Assembly (NCBI RefSeq): GCF_023824315.1
Contig: NZ_CP098732.1
Coordinates: 2,170,001 to 2,234,000 of the forward strand
Length of the DNA: 64,000 nt
Direction of reading: 5' to 3'
Source of the DNA: Acinetobacter tibetensis
GTDB lineage: Bacteria > Pseudomonadota > Gammaproteobacteria > Pseudomonadales > Moraxellaceae
This document shows positions 1-8,492 of this stretch, in pieces. Positions within the stretch are counted from its first letter, which is position 1, and each line of letters begins with the position of its first letter. Position numbers and translations under genes: made by a program. The notes beneath the pieces were generated by a model. The model was not told where the DNA came from and made no database searches. It saw only the letters and a list, made by a program, of their open reading frames with translations.

Positions 1-666
1 ACCGCCCGCAGCATAACGGAAAATATCCAAATTATCTGCGCGATTGGCCAATTGTTCGACCAAGTTAAATGCCATCAAATGCGGTAAATGACTGGTATGC
101 GCCAACACTTCATCGTGTTTTTCCACATCCATGCAAATGACTTCAGCTTTTGCCGCTTGCCAAAGGGTAATCAGTTTTTCAACCGCCCAAGGTGCACTGC
201 TTGGAAGTGGTGTCAGAATGACTTTATGATGCGCAAATAAATCGACTTTACCTGCATGAACACCTGTATGTTCCGCACCCGCAATGGGATGGCCTGGTAC
301 AAAACCAGCAGGCAGCGTTTCACCATAAACGGCTTTGGCTGCATCAACAACATTCCCTTTGGTGCTGCCCACATCGGTAATGATGCAGTTTTCAGACAAA
401 TAAGGCTTGATGGTGGCTAAAACTTTTTCTGTCGCTCGTACAGGCAAGGCAAGTACCACCAAATCGGCACCTTGAACAGCATCAACTGGATTAGTAAAAC
501 CTTCTGCAATTAAGCCCAAAGCTTTTGCATCGTCCAAGGTCTTACTTGAACGTGTTGATGCGACAATTTGTTTCGCCAGTTTTTCAGCAACTATTACACG
601 AGCCAGACTTGAACCAATCAGGCCAAGTCCAATAAATGCAACTTTTTCAAATAATGGCTGTGTCAT
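1..666 (-). CDS. tyrA: Prephenate dehydrogenase TyrA, N-terminal part (cut by window edge)
   Basis: This is the NAD(P)-dependent step from prephenate to 4-hydroxyphenylpyruvate in tyrosine synthesis (cytoplasm). The frame starts at the ATG at 666 and stays open to base 1, giving 222 codons. It opens with a Rossmann nucleotide-binding loop, GLGLIG at residues 13-18, and carries the HPIAGAEHTG motif near residue 128, typical of prephenate dehydrogenases. It lies 171 bases downstream of pheA on the same strand, so a shared transcript is plausible. In Acinetobacter this gene is usually fused to the EPSP synthase AroA at its C-terminus; that part lies outside the window, so the fusion cannot be confirmed here. 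Confidence 0.88.
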   Translation of the reverse strand, partial: MTQPLFEKVAFIGLGLIGSSLARVIVAEKLAKQIVASTRSSKTLDDAKALGLIAEGFTNPVDAVQGADLVVLALPVRATEKVLATIKPYLSENCIITDVGSTKGNVVDAAKAVYGETLPAGFVPGHPIAGAEHTGVHAGKVDLFAHHKVILTPLPSSAPWAVEKLITLWQAAKAEVICMDVEKHDEVLAHTSHLPHLMAFNLVEQLANRADNLDIFRYAAGG

Positions 667-837
667 CTTTTATGCTTTCGCCTCTAAACCCCACACTTTG
701 GCAAGTGCATTTCAACGATATCTATATGCTTAAGTTTGTTTAACTTAAAGGTTTTTGTAAGCAGTCTCGACATTATTGATCTAATCAAAATTAAGCTTCA
801 ATCATGCGAGACAGCAAACCATCTTTTATAGCGAATT

Positions 838-1947
838 TTAGAGCACAGCAATTGGATAAGAACCCAATACACGCACTTCTTTGACTAAAGGACGAATTTC
901 TTCAATTGCTGCTTTCACATTTTCTTGTTCAATATGACCTTCAAGATCAATAAAGAACACATAAGCCCATTTTTCTGGTAAAGCTGGACGCGTTTCAATA
1001 CTGGTCAAACTAATTTGGTGTTTTGCAAAAGGTGCTAAGATTTCAAGTAATGCACCCGCGCGGTCATGTGCTGAAATCAACAAAGAGGTTTTGTCATTAC
1101 CACTTTGTGGCACTTTTTCACGACCAATGACCAAGAAACGTGTGGTGTTTTCTGGATTATCTTCAATATTACTGTGCAGAATTTCTAGCTCATAAATACT
1201 TGCAGCAACATCCGATGCAATCGCAGCCGAATGCCATTCATTACGAATACGGCGCGCCGCTTCTGCATTTGAATTGAGCGCAACACGTTCTACACCAGGG
1301 TAATGTGCATCCAACCATTTACGGCATTGTGCCAAGGTTTGTTGATGCGCATAAATCTGTTTAATACTGTCTTTACGCGTATTTTCGGAAATTAAGAATT
1401 GATGATGAATACGCAATTCCACTTCACCAATCACATTTAATGTCGATGATTTAAAACAGTCTAAAGTATGGTTCACGACCCCTTCAGATGAGTTTTCGAC
1501 TGGTACTAAACCGTAGTGTGCACTGCCCGCTTCAACTTCACGGAATACTTCATCAATCGTTGGTAAAGGACGAACCACCGCATCCTGACCAAAATGCTTA
1601 AGCACAGCCGAATGCGTAAAGGTACCGACTGGACCTAAAAACGCAATACTTTGTGGAGCTTCTAATGCTAAGCATGCTGACATAATTTCACGGAATAAAC
1701 GTGCCATTGTTACATCGGACAAAGGACCTTCATTACGCTCCATGACATTACGCAGAACTTGTGCTTCACGTTCAGGACGGTAAAACATTGGATTCTCTTC
1801 AGATGCAAACTTTGCTTTTGCTACTGCTTCGGCCAAGCGCGCGCGACGATTAATCAGTTGTTGAATCTGTTGATCGACAGAATCAATATCTTCGCGAATC
1901 TTGGTCAAGTCCAGAGAAGTCGTAGTGTTTTGATCGTCGTTGATCAT
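838..1947 (-). CDS. pheA: Bifunctional chorismate mutase / prephenate dehydratase
   Basis: PheA converts chorismate to prephenate and then to phenylpyruvate for phenylalanine synthesis. Three domains are visible in 369 residues. A helical chorismate mutase lies at about 14-95 (IREDIDSVDQQIQQLINRR). A prephenate dehydratase follows at about 100-280, starting at IAFLGPVGTFTH and ending at the TRF motif (NTTRFLVIG). The C-terminal ACT domain has GALLEIL and an ETRP version of the usual ESRP motif, which in this family senses phenylalanine. An AAGGGCG ribosome site precedes the ATG. TyrA, encoded downstream on the same strand, competes for the same prephenate. Confidence 0.95.
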   Translation of the reverse strand: MINDDQNTTTSLDLTKIREDIDSVDQQIQQLINRRARLAEAVAKAKFASEENPMFYRPEREAQVLRNVMERNEGPLSDVTMARLFREIMSACLALEAPQSIAFLGPVGTFTHSAVLKHFGQDAVVRPLPTIDEVFREVEAGSAHYGLVPVENSSEGVVNHTLDCFKSSTLNVIGEVELRIHHQFLISENTRKDSIKQIYAHQQTLAQCRKWLDAHYPGVERVALNSNAEAARRIRNEWHSAAIASDVAASIYELEILHSNIEDNPENTTRFLVIGREKVPQSGNDKTSLLISAHDRAGALLEILAPFAKHQISLTSIETRPALPEKWAYVFFIDLEGHIEQENVKAAIEEIRPLVKEVRVLGSYPIAVL

Positions 1948-2386
1948 TGTTATTTCGCCCTTCGAAAACGTGAATGCCGACAGTATATCAAGACTTCAAT
2001 TAAATGGTAGGCAATAAAATCTGGATTCATCCTGATTTCAACACTATAGCCAGTAATATTTGCCAAAATCCAACTAAAGTTTTGAATTATCGAGTAGATA
2101 TAACGTCTGGCTTAGCAATCTTGGGAATAAGATGATTTGAATACATAGACTGAATGATTGAAACCCTCCATGAAATGTCCTGATAAATACAACTCAACCT
2201 TAAAAATTGCTGAATCACGTTATTTTTATTATTTTTTATTTAAAACATAGCACTAGAAAATTTCTTTAAGAATATGACATGATCAAGGCATATTACTTTA
2301 GATCACAATTTAACCACAATTTAATATGACGTATTTCACAATTTGTCTGTTATTTTAGATTTAAAAATGCTATTCGGAGAATAAAA
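1948..2386. other. Intergenic region between pheA and the PfpI-family gene, with three phased CACAATTT repeats
   Basis: No gene is seen in this 439-base AT-rich stretch, which must hold the divergent promoters of pheA and the PfpI-family gene. The sequence CACAATTT occurs three times on the plus strand, at 2304, 2315 and 2337. The spacings of 11 and 22 bases put the copies on one face of the helix, as expected of a regulator site array. A GGAG ribosome site lies directly before the ATG at 2387. Confidence 0.5.
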
Positions 2387-2905
2387 ATGCCAAAAAGAAT
2401 TGCAGTTTTAGTCACGCATGACTTCGAAGACATGGAATATGTCGAACCCGTTGAAGCCTTTCGTGCTGCGAGCCATAGTGTAATTAATATTGAAAACAAA
2501 GCTGGCAATATTGTTTATGGGAAAAAACGTCGATATTCCGTCACTATTGATTTAAGCATTGATGATGTTACAGTCCATGAATTTGATGCCTTGCTTATTC
2601 CTGGTGGTTATTCACCAGATCACTTAAGAGCAGATGAGCGCTATGTCGATTTTGTCCGTCGCTTTGCGAATGCACAAAAACCGATTATGAGTATCTGTCA
2701 TGGTCCACAATTACTGATTAATGCAGGCGTTGTAAAAGGTCGGCGTATGACCACCATGAAATCTGTTGTTGTCGATTTGCTTAATGCGGGCGCAGTGTTT
2801 TATGACGAAGCCGTGGTGAATGACAATAATTTGTATATTTCTTCGCGCTCTCCAGAAGATCTACCCGCATTTATTCGCGAAAGTTTGACTGTGCTCAAGC
2901 TTTAA
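2387..2905 (+). CDS. DJ-1/PfpI family protein (YhbO/PfpI type)
   Basis: This is a cytoplasmic single-domain protein of 172 residues, the normal size for the family. Members have been described as stress proteins with protease, glyoxalase or deglycase activity. The nucleophile elbow is visible as MSICHGPQLL, with Cys104 followed by His105; an acidic cluster (DFEDMEYVEP) near residue 15 supplies the Glu that usually pairs with the Cys. A GGAG ribosome site lies nine bases before the ATG. The gene stands alone and ends at a strong terminator. The substrate cannot be told from sequence. Confidence 0.9.
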   Translation: MPKRIAVLVTHDFEDMEYVEPVEAFRAASHSVINIENKAGNIVYGKKRRYSVTIDLSIDDVTVHEFDALLIPGGYSPDHLRADERYVDFVRRFANAQKPIMSICHGPQLLINAGVVKGRRMTTMKSVVVDLLNAGAVFYDEAVVNDNNLYISSRSPEDLPAFIRESLTVLKL

Positions 2906-2908
2906 GTC

Positions 2909-2936
2909 AAAAAAAGAGCCTTTCGGCTCTTTTTTA
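2909..2936. terminator. Bidirectional rho-independent terminator
   Basis: A hairpin with arms AAAAAGAGCC and GGCTCTTTTT around TTTC serves the PfpI gene on the plus strand and the acyl-CoA dehydrogenase gene on the minus strand. Confidence 0.9.
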
Positions 2937-2939
2937 TTA

Positions 2940-4082
2940 TTAGCGTCCTATCATTCCACGCGCGACAATTTCTTTCATAATTTCGTTGGTTCCACCATAA
3001 ATCCGCTGAATTCGAGCATCGACAAAGAAACGGGAAATTGGATATTCCGTCATATAACCATAGCCACCAAACAATTGTAGTAATTGATCTGCAACTTTCA
3101 TTTGCATGTCGGTTGAAAAACTTTTTAGTGCTGCGGCTGTTTCTACATCAAGTTTACCTTGCATATAGAGCTCTACATTTTGATTATAAAAAGCTGTTGT
3201 CGCCAGCTCATCAATTTTTGCCTGTGCCAGTACAAACCGCGTGTTTTGAAATTGACCAATCTTTTGTCCAAAAGCCTGACGTTCTTGTACATATTGTGTG
3301 GTCACATCGAGTGCCCCACGAATCGCCCCTAAAGCTGTCGCGGCAATCGCTGTTCTTTCACGTGGCAACTCTTGCATCAGATAGTTAAATCCATGCCCTG
3401 CTTGGCCCAATAACTGATCCTTAGGCACTTGCACATTATCAAAAAATAATTCTGAAGTATCCTGAGAATGTAAACCGATCTTGTCTAAATTGGTTCCTTT
3501 CTTAAATCCATCTAAATGAGTATCTAATAAAAGTAAAGACACCCCTTTAGCTCGTGCTTGCGGATCGGTTTTCACTGCAAGGACCACGAGGTCAGCATGT
3601 TGTCCATTTGAAATAAAGGTTTTAGAACCATTTAGCACATAATGATTGTCTTGCAAAATTGCAGTGCTACGAATTGCCTGCAAATCTGATCCAGCGCCTG
3701 GCTCAGTCATCCCAATCGCACCCACGACTTCGCCGGCAACCATTTTCGGCAACCAATATTGTTTCTGTTGTTCTGTTCCAATATGCAAAACATAAGGCGC
3801 AGCAATTTCAGAATGACATGAAATCGCGGTAGAAAGTGCGCCATATCCTGCACGAGCAGACTCTTCCACCAACATTAAAGAATAATGGGTAGGCACACCA
3901 TAGCCACCATATTGCTCAGGCACATCTACACATAAAAAACCATTTTCACCCAATTTATTCCATACCGAACGCGGCATAATGCCTTCGCGCTCCCATTGGT
4001 CATAATCTGGGGCAATATGCTCTTGCATAAAGCGCTTAAAATTATCTTTAAATAGTTCTAAATCTGCATCGTAGGCTAACAT
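2940..4082 (-). CDS. Acyl-CoA dehydrogenase
   Basis: This FAD flavoenzyme introduces the trans-2 double bond in fatty acyl-CoA (beta-oxidation or a related pathway). It has the usual ACAD order: N-terminal helices, a middle domain with GAIGMTEPGAGSDL, and a C-terminal helical domain with RQAFGQKIGQFQ and QLFGGYGYMTEYPISRFFVDARIQRIYGGTNEIM (split here by eye into known motifs). The C-terminal motif is YGGT rather than YEGT. In the long-chain subclass with that change, the catalytic base is the Glu of a motif like LPRER, which is present here. The start at 4082 is chosen because AGGAAG lies six bases before that ATG; an upstream ATG at 4112 has no such site. Chain-length preference is inferred. 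Confidence 0.92.
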   Translation of the reverse strand: MLAYDADLELFKDNFKRFMQEHIAPDYDQWEREGIMPRSVWNKLGENGFLCVDVPEQYGGYGVPTHYSLMLVEESARAGYGALSTAISCHSEIAAPYVLHIGTEQQKQYWLPKMVAGEVVGAIGMTEPGAGSDLQAIRSTAILQDNHYVLNGSKTFISNGQHADLVVLAVKTDPQARAKGVSLLLLDTHLDGFKKGTNLDKIGLHSQDTSELFFDNVQVPKDQLLGQAGHGFNYLMQELPRERTAIAATALGAIRGALDVTTQYVQERQAFGQKIGQFQNTRFVLAQAKIDELATTAFYNQNVELYMQGKLDVETAAALKSFSTDMQMKVADQLLQLFGGYGYMTEYPISRFFVDARIQRIYGGTNEIMKEIVARGMIGR

Positions 4083-4193
4083 TATTCTTCCTGAGTTATT
4101 TTTAATCTTCATGAGACATGCTAGGCAATTTTACTGCATCTGTCATGTGCAGCTTTTGTCTTATTTATGGCTACTTTAGGTCAATGCAAAAAC

Positions 4194-4221
4194 AAAAAAG
4201 GAAGCCGCAGCTTCCTTTTTT
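4194..4221 (-). terminator. Rho-independent terminator behind dctA
   Basis: The hairpin AAGGAAGC / GCTTCCTT is flanked by A and T tracts and lies just past the dctA stop. It may also act on the opposite strand. Confidence 0.85.
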
Positions 4222-4233
4222 AAACAAATCGCA

Positions 4234-5580
4234 TTAAGCGTGAGATGGATTACTTTCTTCTAGCATAAGCTTATCCACTTCCTCAGGATTCGCTAAAGCA
4301 TAATCTAGTTTTTTCTTGTCGAGCTGACCGACCCATTTCGCAACCACGATAGTTGCCAACGAGTTACCCACCAAGTTAGTTAAAGCACGAGCTTCTGACA
4401 TGAAACGGTCAATACCTAAAATCAGTGCTAAACCAGCAACTGGAATATGACCTACCGCAGACAACGTTGCTGCCATTACAATAAAGCCTGAACCCGTTAC
4501 ACCTGCAGCGCCTTTAGAAGAAATCAACAACACCAATAACAAAGTAATTTGATGTGAAATATCTAATTGAGTATTGGTCGCTTGAGCAATAAATACCGCA
4601 GCCATCGTCAAGTAAATTGAAGTACCGTCCAAGTTAAATGAATAACCTGTTGGAATCACGAGACCCACTACAGATTTTTCACAACCTGCAATTTCAAGTT
4701 TCTTCAACATACGTGGCAAAACAGATTCTGAAGATGATGTTCCTAAAACAATCAATAATTCTTCGCGAATCATACGAATCATTTTTAAGATACTGAAACC
4801 ACAAAAACGGCTGATGGAACCCAGTACAATAAAAATGAACAATAAACAGGTAAGGTAGAAGCAGATAATTAACTGAGCCAATTGCGCTAAGCTGCCAATA
4901 CCATATTTACCAATGGTAAATGCCATTGCACCAAAAGCACCAATAGGCGCAAGCTTCATAATCATATTTACAATATTGAAGAAGACATGCGAAATTTGGT
5001 CAATTAGCTTAAGAACTGGCTTACCAGAATCACCTAATTTATGTAGTGCGAATCCAAATAAAATAGCAAATAACAATACTTGAAGAATTTCACCTTCAGC
5101 AAAGGCACCTACCACAGTATGTGGGATGATATTCATTAAGAAATCGACAGTGCTTTGTGACTGACCTGATTCTACATATTTAGAAATACCCGATACATCT
5201 AAAGATGCAGGGTCAATGTTCATGCCTACACCAGGTTTGGCAATGTTAATCACCAACAAACCAATCAATAAGGCAATTGTAGAAACGATTTCAAAATAAA
5301 GGAGAGCAATACCACCCGTTTTACCCACCGATTTCATGCTTTCCATGCCAGCAATACCGCTAACAACTGTACAGAAAATCACTGGGGCGATGATCATTTT
5401 AATCAATCGGATAAATGCATCACCTAAAGGTTTCAGCTGTTCGCCTAAACCTGGGACATATTGTTCAGCACCATTTACAATCTGGGTTCCACTTGGAGAG
5501 AAATGACCAACCAGAATACCTGCAATGATGGCAACAATCACTTGAAAATACAGTGATTTATAGATGGGTTTTTTAGCCAT
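4234..5580 (-). CDS. dctA: C4-dicarboxylate transporter DctA
   Basis: This inner-membrane proton or sodium symporter takes up succinate, fumarate and malate (dicarboxylate/amino acid:cation symporter family). The 448-residue protein is very close to enterobacterial DctA over its length. Conserved motifs include [14 protein letters not shown], the serine-rich [14 protein letters not shown], and [20 protein letters not shown] with the NLDGT substrate/cation motif. Several hydrophobic segments are evident. The start at 5580 (MAKKPIYKS) is preferred over the frame opening at 5622 because AGAAG sits seven bases upstream and it matches family length. The gene appears monocistronic, with a terminator behind it. 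Confidence 0.94.
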   Translation of the reverse strand: MAKKPIYKSLYFQVIVAIIAGILVGHFSPSGTQIVNGAEQYVPGLGEQLKPLGDAFIRLIKMIIAPVIFCTVVSGIAGMESMKSVGKTGGIALLYFEIVSTIALLIGLLVINIAKPGVGMNIDPASLDVSGISKYVESGQSQSTVDFLMNIIPHTVVGAFAEGEILQVLLFAILFGFALHKLGDSGKPVLKLIDQISHVFFNIVNMIMKLAPIGAFGAMAFTIGKYGIGSLAQLAQLIICFYLTCLLFIFIVLGSISRFCGFSILKMIRMIREELLIVLGTSSSESVLPRMLKKLEIAGCEKSVVGLVIPTGYSFNLDGTSIYLTMAAVFIAQATNTQLDISHQITLLLVLLISSKGAAGVTGSGFIVMAATLSAVGHIPVAGLALILGIDRFMSEARALTNLVGNSLATIVVAKWVGQLDKKKLDYALANPEEVDKLMLEESNPSHA

Positions 5581-6024
5581 AGCGTTACTTCTAAACATAT
5601 TTCTAGAACTAGAAACATCCAATATTTGTCTATTCCTAAGAATACACAGCCCTTAAAAATTCCTTTTATAATCACTACAAAAGGCTATAGGTATTAAGTT
5701 AGTCTTAATACCTTCTCATTAAACTAAATAATAATATCCGCGATTCCATCGCAGTTAGACTATTGAAAATGAGTATTTTCAATATGATAGAATAAACAAC
5801 TAATAAGAAAAACTTAACAGTCATCCTTATTCGATGGAATTCTACCGAACTTTTGAACAGTAAATCTACATATATTTTTAAATTCGATTAAATTGTGTTC
5901 GTTTTTTATTAGACATTGGTCGTATACCTAACCCGTCATTTTTCTTTCTTTTACATCAAAATCTTTCTATTATCCATTTAAGCATTCTCCCTCGAAACAC
6001 GAAATTACACAGTGATCTAAGCAA
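5581..6024. other. Intergenic region between dctA and ybiB, with nested inverted repeats
   Basis: No gene is seen in this 444-base AT-rich stretch. A perfect inverted repeat with 10-base arms (TATTGAAAAT / ATTTTCAATA, loop GAGT) lies at 5761-5784. It is enclosed by a second perfect pair of nine bases: ATTCCATCG at 5743-5751 and CGATGGAAT at 5832-5840. The arrangement could be an operator cluster or a structured 5' leader of dctA; which one cannot be told by eye. Confidence 0.5.
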
Positions 6025-7020
6025 ATGACAACCAAAAGAAATTTATACAAAGATTTTGAGCATCCATTTGCCCAATTTGTCCGTATTGTCGGTAAAGGCA
6101 AGAATGGTGCACGATCACTCACTTATGATGAAGCCTATCAAGCATTCAAAATGATTTTGAACGATGAAGTCTTGGATGTGCAATTGGGTGCTTTTTTAAT
6201 GCTGTTGCGTGTTAAAGAAGAATCTGTAGATGAATTGGCTGGTTTTGTACAAGCAACACGTGACTCACTAAATTTTAAAGCCCTTGACGTAGATTTAGAT
6301 TGGTCTTCGTATGCAGGGAAACGTAAACATTATCCTTGGTTCTTATTGGCAGCATTAACATTAGCTCATCACGGCTATAAAATTGTCATGCATGGTGCTG
6401 CGGGACATACCTTAAATCGTGTTTATACCGAACAAGTGCTTGAATATTTAGATTTCCCTATCTGCCAAAATCAAGATGAGGTTGAGCAGCAACTACAACA
6501 ACGTAATTTTGCCTATTTACCCTTGGAGGTTATTTCACCCATCCTGAGTGAACTGATTGCATTACGCAATGTCATGGGATTACGCTCACCAATTCATACC
6601 CTAGCAAGACTGATTAATCCGTTTAACGCTAAAGCCACTTTACAAGCCATCTTTCATCCTGCCTATCGTAGCTCTCATCAACAGGCTGCCTTTAAACTCG
6701 GTTATCAAAACAGTGCTGTCATTAAAGGTGAAGGTGGTGAGTTCGAACGTAATCCTGATGCCAAAACCTTAATTTGTGGCATTAAAAATGGGGAACTCTA
6801 TGAACACGAGCTTCCTAAACTGACAGACAACCGAAGTCCTGTCGAAGAAGAACTCGATTTGGCTATATTTAAATCTGTTTGGCAAGGTCAGCAACAGCAT
6901 GAATATGGTGAAACTGCGGTCATAGAAACTATGGGCATTGCTTTGTATACCATGGAAGTATGCGAAAGTTACCCTGACGCGATGCTGAAAGCGAAACAAC
7001 TTTGGTTAAATCGTTTTTAA
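6025..7020 (+). CDS. ybiB: YbiB / TrpD2-type protein (anthranilate phosphoribosyltransferase fold)
   Basis: The protein has 331 residues with the fold of glycosyltransferase family 3. It has the N-terminal helical domain (KDFEHPFAQFVRIVGKGKNGARSLT) and a core in which the phosphoribosyl pyrophosphate loop of TrpD is poorly kept (MHGAAGHTLNR). This is the pattern of E. coli YbiB (TrpD2), a member known to bind nucleic acid rather than act in tryptophan synthesis. It has no trp neighbours, which also argues against TrpD. The ribosome site before the ATG is weak. The gene ends near a shared terminator. Confidence 0.82.
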   Translation: MTTKRNLYKDFEHPFAQFVRIVGKGKNGARSLTYDEAYQAFKMILNDEVLDVQLGAFLMLLRVKEESVDELAGFVQATRDSLNFKALDVDLDWSSYAGKRKHYPWFLLAALTLAHHGYKIVMHGAAGHTLNRVYTEQVLEYLDFPICQNQDEVEQQLQQRNFAYLPLEVISPILSELIALRNVMGLRSPIHTLARLINPFNAKATLQAIFHPAYRSSHQQAAFKLGYQNSAVIKGEGGEFERNPDAKTLICGIKNGELYEHELPKLTDNRSPVEEELDLAIFKSVWQGQQQHEYGETAVIETMGIALYTMEVCESYPDAMLKAKQLWLNRF

Positions 7021-7061
7021 TTCTGCCATTCCAATGTAATGACAAAAATATGACAATTAAC

Positions 7062-7090
7062 AAAAAGGACTCCAATTGAGAGTCCTTTTT
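7062..7090. terminator. Bidirectional terminator between ybiB and yeaC
   Basis: AAAAAGGACTC pairs with GAGTCCTTTTT around a short loop. T tracts occur on both strands. Confidence 0.85.
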
Positions 7091-7122
7091 CACATCTTGG
7101 CTATTTGCAAAACTGTTTTGAC

Positions 7123-7395
7123 TTAAACAAAACGAATTGGCTTAAATTCAGGTTCATTCTTGTGATGATCATCATCGCACTCTTCACCTTCTTCTTTCGT
7201 ACCACGATCAATATAACCACTGCGCTCTGTTTCTGGTAAATGCTTCATTTCCCACGTATACACGGCTTGCATACAAATTTCACGTTGCTCTTTGGTTAAT
7301 GCAACACCATTTGGCCATTTACCAATTTCAATTGCAGTCTTTAAACGACCAACAATATCAGGATCGAGTACAGCCAGCATTTGTTCAATATTCAT
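7123..7395 (-). CDS. YeaC family protein (DUF1315)
   Basis: This small acidic cytoplasmic protein of 90 residues belongs to the YeaC/DUF1315 family, of unknown function. It has an N-terminal conserved core (MLAVLDPDIVGRLKTAIEIGKWPNG, given as family signature only in part: DPDIVGRLKTAIE and GKWPNG) and a His/Asp/Glu-rich tail (EEGEECDDDHHKNEPEF), which could bind metal but may simply be disordered. It starts two bases after the nadK stop, so the two genes are almost surely cotranscribed. Confidence 0.85.
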   Translation of the reverse strand: MNIEQMLAVLDPDIVGRLKTAIEIGKWPNGVALTKEQREICMQAVYTWEMKHLPETERSGYIDRGTKEEGEECDDDHHKNEPEFKPIRFV

Positions 7396-7397
7396 AT

Positions 7398-8303
7398 TTA
7401 ATCCTGTTGTTGCAATGAATCAAAATCACGATTCCAACCTAGTTTGGTACGACAAGCCATATAAAAGTCATACCCAGGCGGATGCAAGAGGTTTAATTTA
7501 AATGGATGTTTGCGGATATGCAAACTATCTCCCACATTGAGTGAAACACTATGTTGCCCGTCGGCACTGACCATTGGCAATACACGATTTTCACGAATGA
7601 GTATTTTAATTTCACTATGTCCGCCCACAACAATCGGACGTGATGACAAGGTATGTGGGTGCATTGGGACTAAGGAAATCGCATCCATACTTGGATGCAC
7701 AATAGGTCCGCCACCCGATAATGCATAGGCGGTTGAACCCGTTGGTGTAGAAACAATCAGCCCATCACTGTGCTGACGGTACACATATTGCCCATCGATG
7801 TTTAATTCAAAGTCAATCATGTGTACAGATTTACCCGAATGCAGCACAACATCATTTAGGGCAATTGCATCATGAATCGTTTCACCCTTGGAGCGAACTT
7901 CCATTTCCAACAAAAAACGACGGTCTTGCTGAAACTCACCTTGTAAGACTCGATCTAACTTATAGATAACTTCAGTTGGTTTAATGTCGGTAAGAAAACC
8001 CAAACGTCCACGGTTTACCCCCATAACAGGCGTATTATATTTCACCAAAGAACGTGCAGCATGTAACAAGGAACCATCACCCCCAACCACAATAACCAAA
8101 TCTACAACCTCACCTAATAAGGCTCGACTGACCGTTTGTGTATTTTTATAAGGGACAAGCTCGGCGGTTTCTGCATCAAAAACAGGATGTAAACCCAAGC
8201 TCATAAGATGATCGTGAATGAGGCTTAAAGTTTCAACAACAGAAGATTTGTCTGGTCGACCAATTAATCCAATATTCCGAAAAGACTTGTGTGAAAGTTG
8301 CAC
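7398..8303 (-). CDS. nadK: NAD kinase
   Basis: NAD kinase phosphorylates NAD to NADP in the cytoplasm. The 301-residue protein has the GGDGS motif at residues 74-78, followed by NRGRLGFLTD and the conserved TPTGSTAYALSGGGPIV segment of the NAD-binding site. The frame opens with GTG (MQLSHKSF), and no better ATG precedes the conserved region, so a GTG start is likely. The gene leads an operon with yeaC and is divergent from mrcB. Confidence 0.94.
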   Translation of the reverse strand: MQLSHKSFRNIGLIGRPDKSSVVETLSLIHDHLMSLGLHPVFDAETAELVPYKNTQTVSRALLGEVVDLVIVVGGDGSLLHAARSLVKYNTPVMGVNRGRLGFLTDIKPTEVIYKLDRVLQGEFQQDRRFLLEMEVRSKGETIHDAIALNDVVLHSGKSVHMIDFELNIDGQYVYRQHSDGLIVSTPTGSTAYALSGGGPIVHPSMDAISLVPMHPHTLSSRPIVVGGHSEIKILIRENRVLPMVSADGQHSVSLNVGDSLHIRKHPFKLNLLHPPGYDFYMACRTKLGWNRDFDSLQQQD

Positions 8304-8492
8304 CTATGTGATCGCTCCGTTAGGATTCTGGCTTATCATATCATTAAACCCGAATGAAATAAAAAACCTTATAAATAGCCTGATTAGCTCAAACATTTAT
8401 ATGGCTTTTCGCATCTGTGACAGATTTATTATTGCAAATTGGGAAAAAGCTTCGCATGATTAGCAAAATTTATCAGGATCTTATCACCTTTT

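Noticed and set aside
6025..7020. Anthranilate phosphoribosyltransferase TrpD
   Set aside because: The phosphoribosyl pyrophosphate motifs are altered, and no trp genes are near; the YbiB/TrpD2 pattern fits better.
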